DNA from: CAYRPN01 sp964426135
GTDB taxonomy: Bacteria > Planctomycetota > Phycisphaerae > Phycisphaerales > Phycisphaeraceae
DNA length: 16,710 nucleotides
Assembly: GCA_964426135.1 (NCBI GenBank)
Contig: CAYRPN010000126.1
Coordinates: 1-16,710 of the forward strand
Reading direction: 5' to 3'
This document shows, one piece after another, positions 1-6,452 of the stretch; position 1 is the stretch's first letter, and each line of letters opens with the position of its first letter. Made by a program: the position numbers and the translations under genes. The notes below the pieces were generated by a model. That model ran no database searches. It was not told the DNA's origin and saw nothing but the letters and a program-made list of their open reading frames with translations.

Positions 1-2
1 AC

Positions 3-380
3 GGAGTTGAAAGCCAACTGGCCCCGGCACCAGTGAAGAAAGGCCCGGCGCGACGAATTCCCGGCTACGATCCGAATAAACTGAAGCTCCCCGGAGAGCA
101 ACAACAGACAACGGTACAATCACAGACGTCATCCGGCCCGACTCCGCCGCCCGTGAACCCGCCGAAGCCGATGACACCAACGCAACCGGCACAACCGCAG
201 ACCCCGTCTGCACAGAATCCGCAGACTCCACCAAGCACGCCACCAAACAAAACCAAGGGGCTGATTGACAAGGTTCTGGACTTCTTCAAGAGGAAGCGAA
301 AGAAGCCGGACGACCCGAGACAGTTCAGCCGCGCGGAGTGGGATGCCTACGAATCGCTGGTGAAGTCGGGATTTGTTTGA
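3..380 (+). CDS. C-terminal part of a Pro/Thr/Gln-linker protein, 5' end outside window
   Basis: The reading frame is open to the left edge of the window, so this is the 3' end of a longer gene. A GTG at 33 could start a 115-aa protein but has no convincing SD. The visible part has a long disordered linker rich in Pro, Thr and Gln (about residues 22-75 counted from the GTG), then a basic helix-like stretch (GLIDKVLDFFKRKRKK), then QFSR at residues 97-100 and a short tail ending KSGFV. The QFSR near the C terminus also occurs in the three giant proteins downstream, so this is probably another member of the set. The family is not recognised. A tail of a portal or head-associated phage protein would fit the context but is a guess. 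Confidence 0.6.
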   Translation, partial: GVESQLAPAPVKKGPARRIPGYDPNKLKLPGEQQQTTVQSQTSSGPTPPPVNPPKPMTPTQPAQPQTPSAQNPQTPPSTPPNKTKGLIDKVLDFFKRKRKKPDDPRQFSRAEWDAYESLVKSGFV

Positions 381-405
381 CTCCGGTTGTTCGCTGTAAT
401 ACGAT
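377..405 (+). promoter_or_regulatory. Putative sigma70-type promoter, likely leaderless transcript
   Basis: A -35-like TTGACT (377-382) and -10-like TACGAT (400-405) are separated by exactly 17 bp. The -35 overlaps the TGA stop of the preceding gene (378-380). The expected transcription start is about 412, the A of the ATG of the next gene, which has no SD upstream. Five of six -35 bases and four of six -10 bases match consensus. Confidence 0.4.
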
Positions 406-411
406 TTCATC

Positions 412-690
412 ATGGGGATTAACGGCGAGCATCAGTGCATGAGTTGCGGGAAGCCCGTGACAGAGAAGTCTCGCGCACAGGGGTCGAGCGGAAACGTCGT
501 TCCAGTCGCGGTCCCGGATCTATGTTGGCAATGCTGGACAACAATGTCCGTTTACCAGCGGGTTTTGGTCGTCATCGCGATTCGTGACCGCAATGTCGGC
601 GGTGTCCTGTCGGAGCTTGCGGCGGCAATCGACCGTCTGGACCAGTCGCGAGACGATGATGGTGGCGACACTTGGAAACTTTCTGAATAA
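412..690 (+). CDS. Small putative zinc-ribbon protein (92 aa)
   Basis: The protein has two CxxC knuckles, C9-x2-C12 (CMSC) and C38-x2-C41 (CWQC), spaced like a four-Cys zinc ribbon. A helical hydrophobic stretch (YQRVLVVIAIRD, about 48-59) and an acidic C-terminal tail follow. The ATG at 412 is the first start after an in-frame TAA at 397-399. No SD precedes it, but promoter-like hexamers place the transcription start at the ATG itself. Small zinc-ribbon proteins of this kind are common among phage accessory genes, where they may bind nucleic acid or protein partners. No specific family is recognised. It is followed by an AT-rich gap holding the promoter of the next gene. Confidence 0.6.
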   Translation: MGINGEHQCMSCGKPVTEKSRAQGSSGNVVPVAVPDLCWQCWTTMSVYQRVLVVIAIRDRNVGGVLSELAAAIDRLDQSRDDDGGDTWKLSE

Positions 691-712
691 TTCTTGGAAT
701 TTTTCTGCAATC

Positions 713-745
713 ATCTATTGCAATTGTCGCCGCCGCGCCGATAAT
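713..745 (+). promoter_or_regulatory. Promoter with 18-bp box (copy 1 of 2)
   Basis: A -35-like TTGCAA (718-723), a 16-bp spacer and a -10-like GATAAT (740-745) are preceded by an AT-rich tract. The box ATCTATTGCAATTGTCGC (713-730) is repeated exactly at 15019-15036 with the same -10 and the same distance to a start codon. It contains the palindrome ATTGCAAT, which could also be an operator. Confidence 0.65.
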
Positions 746-795
746 AGACGACGTACCGCAAACGACGCGACACCGCCAAACAAAGGGACACGACG

Positions 796-987
796 ATGAC
801 CAAAACCGCTGCTGGAGAAATCACCGTTATCAACTCCGCTCGGTCGGAAGTTCGCAATACCACCATTTTTTTTGGCACACTGCCGGACGGTCGATTCGTG
901 GTCACGTCTCGGTTTCAATGGGAGGTCCGTACCAAGGATCGGTCGAAGGCTGAATCTGTATTCAATTCTCTCTGCGGAGTGGCGTAA
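796..987 (+). CDS. Small hypothetical protein (63 aa)
   Basis: The ATG at 796 follows a strong SD (AAGGGA, 783-788) with 7-nt spacing, and a good promoter lies 51 nt upstream. The protein reads as short beta strands followed by a helix: ITVIN, TTIFFGTLPDGRFVV, RFQWEVRT, then KAESVFNSL. There is no signal peptide or membrane segment, and I do not recognise a family. The stop (TAA, 985-987) is one base before the next ATG, so the two genes are probably co-transcribed. The promoter duplicated at 15024-15051 suggests that this gene and the 100-aa gene at 15102 are expressed together. The proteins themselves are not alike. Confidence 0.6.
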   Translation: MTKTAAGEITVINSARSEVRNTTIFFGTLPDGRFVVTSRFQWEVRTKDRSKAESVFNSLCGVA

Positions 988-988
988 C

Positions 989-1252
989 ATGGCCGACGTG
1001 CCGTTTGGCTCAAACTGCCAGCATCAGCTTACGGCAGCATGGCAGCCAGAAAAACGACCAGTGAACGGGCTGAATGTAGAACAGGGGTATTTTGTTATGG
1101 ATCGCTGCATGCAACAACCTCCCGTCAATGTTGCGGGAGTGGCAGCGGATGCGTTTCGATGGTTAGGGAGCGGAGGCAGCGAGTTAGCTTTCGGAGTCTG
1201 CTGTTGCTCGTTGTGTCCGCTGCGAAACAATAAAACCAATGCCAGCCGCTAA
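989..1252 (+). CDS. Small hypothetical protein (87 aa), uncertain
   Basis: The ATG at 989 starts one base after the stop of the preceding gene and has GGAG at 976-979 (9-nt spacing), which argues for translation. I prefer it to an earlier in-frame ATG at 872, which lies inside the upstream gene. The first half (MADVPFGSNCQHQLTAAW and on) looks protein-like. The second half is low-complexity and Cys-rich (GVCCCSLCP) and its DNA contains short inverted repeats (CTCCCG/CGGGAG), so the 3' part could be structured RNA or decayed. The stop codon sits in the loop of a 9-bp hairpin. No family is recognised. Confidence 0.4.
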   Translation: MADVPFGSNCQHQLTAAWQPEKRPVNGLNVEQGYFVMDRCMQQPPVNVAGVAADAFRWLGSGGSELAFGVCCCSLCPLRNNKTNASR

Positions 1253-1264
1253 CCACGGCTGGCA
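1240..1264 (+). terminator. Stem-loop, terminator-like, enclosing a stop codon
   Basis: A perfect 9-bp GC-rich stem (TGCCAGCCG, 1240-1248, with CGGCTGGCA, 1256-1264) has a 7-nt loop containing the TAA of the upstream gene. Only a poor T tract (ACTTTC) follows, so it may be an attenuator or an mRNA-stabilising hairpin rather than a full intrinsic terminator. The next gene's SD begins 7 nt downstream. Confidence 0.45.
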
Positions 1265-1284
1265 ACTTTCAAGGGGATACGACG

Positions 1285-1440
1285 ATGCGACACGAAGTCA
1301 CGCTCGACGATGGATGGAAAGTGCGGGTAAACGCTCAGTCACCGCAAGATGCCATTGCAAAGGCTGAGGTGTCCCCGATGTCGAAGGGCGCGAAGGTGTC
1401 GAGCGTCAAGCCGTGCGAGGACATCCAGAATGAGCATTAG
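1285..1440 (+). CDS. Small hypothetical protein (51 aa)
   Basis: The ATG at 1285 has a strong SD (AAGGGGA, 1271-1277) with 7-nt spacing. The start context (ACGACGATG) is the same as that of the gene at 796. The product begins MRHEVTLDDGWKVRVNAQS, then PQDAIAKAEV, a beta-hairpin followed by a helix with the 'A.s..dAi.kA' pattern seen in many tiny phage proteins. The TAG is at 1438-1440. I do not recognise a named family. It is the third of a row of short plus-strand genes and is probably in the same operon unless the hairpin just upstream terminates transcription. Confidence 0.55.
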   Translation: MRHEVTLDDGWKVRVNAQSPQDAIAKAEVSPMSKGAKVSSVKPCEDIQNEH

Positions 1441-1673
1441 CAACCCGCATCACGGTCGTGGCGGAAGTCGTCACGTTGGACGAGTGCGAATCGCGGCGGA
1501 CACATAGCGGGCCAGCACACCGAACACTAAGCGAACTGCAATTCGGAAACGCTTCGCAGCCTCTGCACTGAGAATAAGTGCCGTAACTCGTGACCTGACG
1601 CATAAAGGCCACAACGCGCGCCTCGGCTGTAACAGGGGCGTCAATGACCACGGCGACAAACTGAGGGGATGCA
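1441..1673 (+). other. Gene-poor gap, possibly decayed small gene(s)
   Basis: No convincing gene is seen. One frame reads through GTG 1458 to TGA 1571 and gives a plausible-looking 37-aa peptide (VVAEVVTLDECESRR at its start), but without an SD. A short ATG frame (1430-1507, 25 aa) overlaps the preceding gene's end. The 3' edge ends ATN-stop followed by GAGGGG, identical to the end of the next gene (17-bp repeat). This suggests a truncated relative or a duplicated gene end. Confidence 0.3.
1652..1668 (+). repeat. 17-bp direct repeat, copy 1
   Basis: GGCGACAAACTGAGGGG is repeated exactly at 1895-1911. Here the GAGGGG part serves as the SD for the ATG at 1674. Confidence 0.7.
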
Positions 1674-1907
1674 ATGGCCATAAAAGACATCACCGACAAG
1701 CAGGTGGTTGACGCTTATCTTGAATGCAGCGAATCCGGTTTCAGCGTGTGGCCATATCAGCTTTTGTCACAGCGTACGGGGCAACCAGAAAAAGTATGTT
1801 ACCGCGCTTGCGAACGTGCAGAACGCCACGGACTGATTGAATGTGGAGTCAGTTTACGTTCAGGATGGCTGACAGAGAAGGGCCGCGAGTTGCAGGCGAC
1901 AAACTGA
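1674..1907 (+). CDS. Small winged-helix-like protein (77 aa)
   Basis: The ATG at 1674 is preceded by GAGGGG (1663-1668) at 5-nt spacing. The sequence fits a compact winged helix: helix 1 (ITDKQVVDAYLECSES, about 6-21), helix 2 (PYQLLSQRTG, 27-36), a recognition-helix candidate (QPEKVCYRACERAERHGLI, 37-55), then a strand-turn-strand wing (ECGVSLRSGWLTEKGREL). The closing pattern 'W.T.KG.E' is typical of MarR/PadR-like and phage winged-helix proteins. It probably binds DNA, perhaps as a small phage regulator. The target is unknown. The operator-like inverted repeats upstream of 2096 and 16235 are candidates but nothing links them directly. Confidence 0.6.
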   Translation: MAIKDITDKQVVDAYLECSESGFSVWPYQLLSQRTGQPEKVCYRACERAERHGLIECGVSLRSGWLTEKGRELQATN

Positions 1908-1911
1908 GGGG
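1895..1911 (+). repeat. 17-bp direct repeat, copy 2
   Basis: Exact copy of 1652-1668. It overlaps the last codons and stop of the winged-helix gene. No start codon follows at SD distance, unlike copy 1. Confidence 0.7.
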
Positions 1912-2095
1912 CGAGACAGCGAAACGTGTGATGAGTGGCGAAAAGACTTTGAGGCCGCTGGGTGGACATTAGATCATCCACTGAACTGACAGGCTACGAG
2001 CACCGGCAAACGTCGGGGTGATTTCGTTGATGTAGCGTCAGAAATGACAAATCGGTAGAATTTCCCCAGAAACTTCTCTCTTCTGGGGTGACGAT
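1908..2095 (+). other. Intergenic region before protein A
   Basis: No gene of credible length is seen. One frame without a start codon (1909 to the TGA before 1990) reads protein-like (CDEWRKDFEAAGWTLDHPLN) and may be a gene remnant. The 3' half holds a -10-like TAGAAT (2056-2061) without a well-spaced -35, and an inverted repeat just before the start of A. Confidence 0.35.
2064..2088 (+). promoter_or_regulatory. Inverted repeat over the SD of gene A
   Basis: A perfect 8-bp inverted repeat, CCCCAGAA (2064-2071) and TTCTGGGG (2081-2088), has a 9-nt loop. The right arm contains the only SD-like run (GGGGTG) for the ATG at 2096. As RNA it would hide the ribosome site. As DNA it could be an operator, because a TAGAAT -10 lies 2 nt upstream of it and the start of transcription would then fall inside the left arm. 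Confidence 0.45.
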
Positions 2096-5000
2096 ATGCT
2101 TCCATCGACCGCGTATTTGCTTTCCGACGCTTTTCGGCAGTCCCTTCAGTTTTCCACGGTGACGCCAGCGGCCCCTCACTCGCCAGTCCAGCACGCTACG
2201 ATTGACCACAACACGTTGAGCCATGCGGAGTTGGCGAACGCCGTTAAAAACGGCGGTCCGCACCAGTTCCATGAATCAGAACTTCCCAAGATCGGGATGC
2301 GGCTACGGAAGTCCGGCCAATTTTCAGCGGCAGACATCGTGGATAGCCACGCCAAGGCGATTCAGGCCGCGAAGCAGCCACCCGCCGCGCCCGTTGCCAC
2401 TCGGCCCAATCTCCCTGCCTACGCCGGAGTTCTGTCGCCAAACCGCAAAAAAGCCGTCATGGATTTCGTCAATCATGCAAACCCCGACGTTCAGAAGCAT
2501 GTTGCCGACCATCAAGTCCACGTTCCCGGACTGACACCAAAGGACGCCTACGCCAGAGCACAGAAAGCCTACGATACCTTCCACGCCGCGCACATGGGCG
2601 TTCCGATGGCGACTGCGGAGGCGGAGCCATCCATTGCGCCAAGCAAGGACGCTGGGATTAAACGAGTTAGTTCGTGGACAAAGGACGAGCGGTACGCACT
2701 GGCCCGCAAGATGGGGCTGAATTTTGGGACTCCAGAGCACGACAAGGTTCCCATTCCTAAGATGGAGAAACCAGAAACGCCAGTGATTACTCCGTCACCA
2801 GTCGCGGCAAAGCCAAACTCCGTGACGATCGACCCATCGAAGTACATCCCAGATCGAAAGGACCGCCTTCGATTGCGGACAATGGAGGCATGGGCGTTCA
2901 AGACACCAGAGGGGAAAAAGGCATATGACGAATCTGGGATCGGAAAACTCGGAATGGGACCACAACACACCGAGGCGTTTCACCAACTTTACGACCAGTA
3001 TCATTCCGGGCAGCAGTCCGCAGCCCCTTCGCCACAGCAGCCAGCGAAGCAAACCCCGGCAGACGTCGCGAAGATGCACGCCGAAGCCGTCCGCAGTGGT
3101 CGCCCGGTCCCACCGCAGTATCTTGATCGCGTTCAGAAAAACCTGCGAGCACACGGCTACCATGCCGAGGCCGATCAGATCGCCCCGAAACAGGATGACG
3201 CGGCCTATGCTGCCGATCAGTTCGGATCGGGAACGATTCCGGCAACAACCGGGATCACCGGCGCGGGGATGAAACGTCCCGGAGCACCTGCCCCGCAGAG
3301 ATCGTTCTTGAATGACGAATCCACTGGCAGTCCAGCTAAATTACCGCCACGCCGCCCCGCACCAGCAAGCACGCCAGCCGAACAGCTTCCCGCCCCGAAG
3401 TTTGGTTACAGCACCCACACCGCACCGGCTGGAGTTGTCCCCGGAGAGCAATCAGAACAACAGCCATCAACCCACGGTCGATTCTCCAGACTTCTCGACG
3501 CCGCGCGGCAGGGAAAGTTGAAAGAACACGTCGAAGGCGGTTTAGGGAACTTTTTTGACAAGTTCGAGCGACACGGCGGTAAACTTCTGAAAAAGATCGG
3601 CATCGACACCGGCTACAACGAGCAGGAATACAGCCGAGTTTCCGTAGCAATCGCCAATCTGAACGATATCGTTCAAGAGTTCGCCCGGAAATCAGACCCG
3701 AACCAGATGAGCCTGTTCGGCGGTGACGAAATCGCACTGGCAACGGCGCCGACATCGAAGGCCCGCAAGTTACGGAAGCCCGCCCCCGGTCAGAAGTCAT
3801 TCAATTGGGACGAAGAAGCTCACCCTCGCGAAAATAGCCACCACGACGGGAAACGTCCCGGCGAGTTCGCGCCAAAGGAATCCGGACACACATCGGACAC
3901 GAAGCAAGAACCGGAATCGGAGAAACCAGCGGAAAAACCTGAAGGCAATCCGGACAAGCGGACATATTCGGCCAAGGGAAACGAGATCTACGACGAGCAC
4001 GGAGTTCGCCACGGTGCATTCCGCAACGAAGAGAAGGCCAAGGATGCCGCAGAGCGATGGAATCGGGAAGGGAAGCCGAACTCCACTCCAGCGGCGAAGG
4101 CTGTCGAGGCGAAGTTTCCTTCGCTGGCGGGATACGTGGAGCCGGAATCAAAACCGGAGCCCGCCCCGAAGTCCGAGTCTGCATCTGCAACTGAGTCAAT
4201 AAAGAATCCGGATAGCGAACATGAATCTACGCAAAGGCACGAGGGTGCGCCCGGATCTGATGATTCTGGCAGCGTTGGAGACGCTGAACAAAAGAGCACG
4301 CTAAACAGACTGACTGATTTTGGTGAAAAGATCGGCGGTGCGCGAAAAGACTTGGCTGTCAGCGGCGGGTATCTGGGGCGAGAGAAGACGACAAAAAAGA
4401 CAGACGGACCGGCGTGGGCGGCTCGGTATGATGTCAGTCAGATTGCGAAAAGCACTGACAAGTCGGAGGAGGGGAAGTGGAGCCTCACCGACAAGAGGAA
4501 CACAGATTGGTTTGGCCAGCCGAAACAACTGGGTGTGTTTGGCAGTAAAGAAGCCGCAGAGGCTGCAATACCGCTTGCGGAAGTGTCTCGCAATCACTCC
4601 ACAATGAATCTTGCAAAAAAGGATGAGCCGGACAATTGGGCGATATATCGTCAGGTTGGAGACCGCAAGAGGCCGGTTATCAAAGATGGATTTGCGACTC
4701 GCGGCGAGGCCGACGCCTACATGGCCCTTCATCCAGTAGAAATCATAGAAACAAAAACGAGAATTGACGACTCAATTCACCCATCCCTTGAGAAGATTGT
4801 GCGAGAAGGAGACAAACATCGGTCGGGGAACATTGGGGAAAAGGAATTTAGGAAGTTCGGATTCAGAGGCGTAGAGTTTGGAAATTGGAACAACAGCCCT
4901 GAGCGTCAGCATATCGTGAACCACGCATACGACTCACTGACAGACATGGCGAAAATACTTGGAATCCCAGACAAGGCGGTTTCGCTGGATGGGGATCTCG

Positions 5001-6442
5001 GAATTGGATTTGGATCTCGCGGCAGAGGGCTTTCAAGTGCGAAGGCGCACTACGAACGCCAATATGCGGCCATCAATCTTACGAAGCTAAAAGGGGCTGG
5101 CTCGCTTGCTCATGAATGGTGGCACGCTTTTGATCACTGGGTAGGGAGGATCTCAGGCAAGGCTAGCGACGAATGGCTGGACAGGAATGGTGATCGAGTA
5201 TTGAACTCGACAACTCCTGAAAAGGATTATCCGTCACACGGATTCCACTGGCGAAAAAAGGATGGATTCCGAAAGGAAGTTCAAGATGCTTTTAACGCTG
5301 TAATGGATGCAATAACAAACAAAAGCGTCGAGTATACGGAAGACAAGAGTCTGTACGAGCGAGTCCACGAAAAGAACGCCAGCAAGATTTCCGAGTCTCT
5401 CGATGAGTTTAGGAATCACCTTGCTCGCGACTACTCGAAAGACACTGGATATCAAGAGTACAAGGGGAAGCGAGCACTACCGGCAAGCGATGAAGTCCTA
5501 AAGGAGGTCGACAGCCTGATCGACAAAATTAAGCGTGGTGACGTCGGTGAAACGGTCGCTCACGGCTCCGGAAGGCCATCTTCTAGTCGATTTGGGTCAG
5601 CCGGAACTTACATGCCAGCGAACATCGCGAGGCTGGCGGATATTCACAAGCAGCTTCGAGGAAACTCTGGATACAGCAAGGTCTCTGGCTATGTTCGCGG
5701 AAGAATCGCAGACATCATTAGCGACAGCAGTGCTCACAAGCACTCAACGCAAAAGCTCAAGGACGCGGCGGAGCAAAAGGTAAAAAGCAAAACCGCGAAA
5801 ACGGATTTCGTCGCGAACGCCACGAAAATGGATCTAGGCACCAAGGGGAACTATTGGTCGGAACCTCACGAACTCGCCGCTCGCGCGTTCGAATCATACG
5901 TTTACGACAAGATTAAGGAGGCGGGGCACAGGGACGACTTTCTTGCGTATGAAAAACACAACAACCACCTCAGTTACATTCTGAAGCGAGTGAAGCCGTA
6001 CGCAGAGGGGGACGAGAGAGTTAAGATGAATGCCGCGTTCGATAATCTCTTTAGAGTCATGCGAGATCATGAGCTTGCCGGAAAGGTCGAAAGAAAGAAG
6101 CCGGAGGCGCGGGTTATCCCCCGCGATGACGGGACGTGGGAGGGACACTGGGGGTCAAAGGGCGCGACTCCTTCACAGATTCTCAAGTTGAAAAACTCGA
6201 TCGGAGAGCATGAGGGGGTCGTGCATGTCAACAAAAAGGGAACACAGGCATCATTCTATTCCGCATCAAGAAACAGGGTGTCTGTGGACGACTTGCTTAA
6301 GTCCGCTCAGTTGACGAAAAAGCCCGGAAAGCTGTTTGCCATCCGCAAGGGGGAGGCGAAAGAGTTCAGCAGGGCCAGCAGTCTCGATACGGCACTCTCC
6401 CGCCTGACCGCTCTTTCATCCTCACTCCGCAACGCAAGCTGA
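2096..6442 (+). CDS. Giant polyvalent-type protein A with LPD1-like zincin domain (1448 aa)
   Basis: The ATG at 2096 follows GGGGTG. Residues 1-510 are mostly disordered, Pro/Gln/Ala-rich linkers with small helical elements; two of these (about 43-81 and 323-362) share an 'A..V..G.P...L......LR..G...AD.I' pattern. Residues 528-594 are the EFAR...EFAPK module shared with B and D, with QMSLF at 537-541. KFPSL follows at 673-677. From about 735 the sequence resembles phage/ICE polyvalent proteins (DFGEKIGGARKDL). Residues 925-1270 match what I know as LPD1: an HExxH motif at 1006-1010 (HEWWH, then AFDH) and a distal EPHELAARAFESYV (1256-1269) that could supply a third zinc ligand. KEFSR (1422-1426) lies 22 residues from the end. 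Family knowledge suggests a virion-delivered or element-encoded effector/peptidase. Arg codons AGA/AGG look commoner in the LPD1 half (hand count of small samples), which hints at modular acquisition. The exact substrate is unknown. Confidence 0.85.
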   Translation: MLPSTAYLLSDAFRQSLQFSTVTPAAPHSPVQHATIDHNTLSHAELANAVKNGGPHQFHESELPKIGMRLRKSGQFSAADIVDSHAKAIQAAKQPPAAPVATRPNLPAYAGVLSPNRKKAVMDFVNHANPDVQKHVADHQVHVPGLTPKDAYARAQKAYDTFHAAHMGVPMATAEAEPSIAPSKDAGIKRVSSWTKDERYALARKMGLNFGTPEHDKVPIPKMEKPETPVITPSPVAAKPNSVTIDPSKYIPDRKDRLRLRTMEAWAFKTPEGKKAYDESGIGKLGMGPQHTEAFHQLYDQYHSGQQSAAPSPQQPAKQTPADVAKMHAEAVRSGRPVPPQYLDRVQKNLRAHGYHAEADQIAPKQDDAAYAADQFGSGTIPATTGITGAGMKRPGAPAPQRSFLNDESTGSPAKLPPRRPAPASTPAEQLPAPKFGYSTHTAPAGVVPGEQSEQQPSTHGRFSRLLDAARQGKLKEHVEGGLGNFFDKFERHGGKLLKKIGIDTGYNEQEYSRVSVAIANLNDIVQEFARKSDPNQMSLFGGDEIALATAPTSKARKLRKPAPGQKSFNWDEEAHPRENSHHDGKRPGEFAPKESGHTSDTKQEPESEKPAEKPEGNPDKRTYSAKGNEIYDEHGVRHGAFRNEEKAKDAAERWNREGKPNSTPAAKAVEAKFPSLAGYVEPESKPEPAPKSESASATESIKNPDSEHESTQRHEGAPGSDDSGSVGDAEQKSTLNRLTDFGEKIGGARKDLAVSGGYLGREKTTKKTDGPAWAARYDVSQIAKSTDKSEEGKWSLTDKRNTDWFGQPKQLGVFGSKEAAEAAIPLAEVSRNHSTMNLAKKDEPDNWAIYRQVGDRKRPVIKDGFATRGEADAYMALHPVEIIETKTRIDDSIHPSLEKIVREGDKHRSGNIGEKEFRKFGFRGVEFGNWNNSPERQHIVNHAYDSLTDMAKILGIPDKAVSLDGDLGIGFGSRGRGLSSAKAHYERQYAAINLTKLKGAGSLAHEWWHAFDHWVGRISGKASDEWLDRNGDRVLNSTTPEKDYPSHGFHWRKKDGFRKEVQDAFNAVMDAITNKSVEYTEDKSLYERVHEKNASKISESLDEFRNHLARDYSKDTGYQEYKGKRALPASDEVLKEVDSLIDKIKRGDVGETVAHGSGRPSSSRFGSAGTYMPANIARLADIHKQLRGNSGYSKVSGYVRGRIADIISDSSAHKHSTQKLKDAAEQKVKSKTAKTDFVANATKMDLGTKGNYWSEPHELAARAFESYVYDKIKEAGHRDDFLAYEKHNNHLSYILKRVKPYAEGDERVKMNAAFDNLFRVMRDHELAGKVERKKPEARVIPRDDGTWEGHWGSKGATPSQILKLKNSIGEHEGVVHVNKKGTQASFYSASRNRVSVDDLLKSAQLTKKPGKLFAIRKGEAKEFSRASSLDTALSRLTALSSSLRNAS
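3677..3877 (+). repeat. EFAR-EFAPK module, internal copy in A
   Basis: Encodes A residues 528-594. It aligns without gaps over 67 residues with B residues 21-87 (50 identical). It contains QMSLF, LRKPA, SFNWDEE, HPRE and HDGKRPGEFAPK. Its internal position, while B, C and D carry the module at the N terminus, suggests a fusion joint in A. Confidence 0.75.
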
Positions 6443-6452
6443 AAGAATCAAT

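Noticed and set aside
872..988. Longer N-terminal extension of the gene at 989
   Set aside because: It overlaps the well-supported 63-aa gene in another frame and has no SD; the ATG at 989 has GGAG at proper distance.
1441..1673. Possible tRNA or small RNA in the gap
   Set aside because: No cloverleaf, no GGTTCGAATCC-like T arm and no strong stem were found; only short protein-like frames are visible.
1406..1699. Minus-strand frame of 97 aa across the gene-poor gap
   Set aside because: It overlaps two better supported plus-strand genes, has no SD, and its Cys/Ser/Arg-rich composition looks like antisense reading. No minus-strand gene is supported elsewhere in the window.
3723..4202. Long alternative frames inside A, B and C on both strands
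   Set aside because: They are Arg/Ser/Pro-rich or hydrophobic readings of the real coding frames, without SD sites or recognisable domains.
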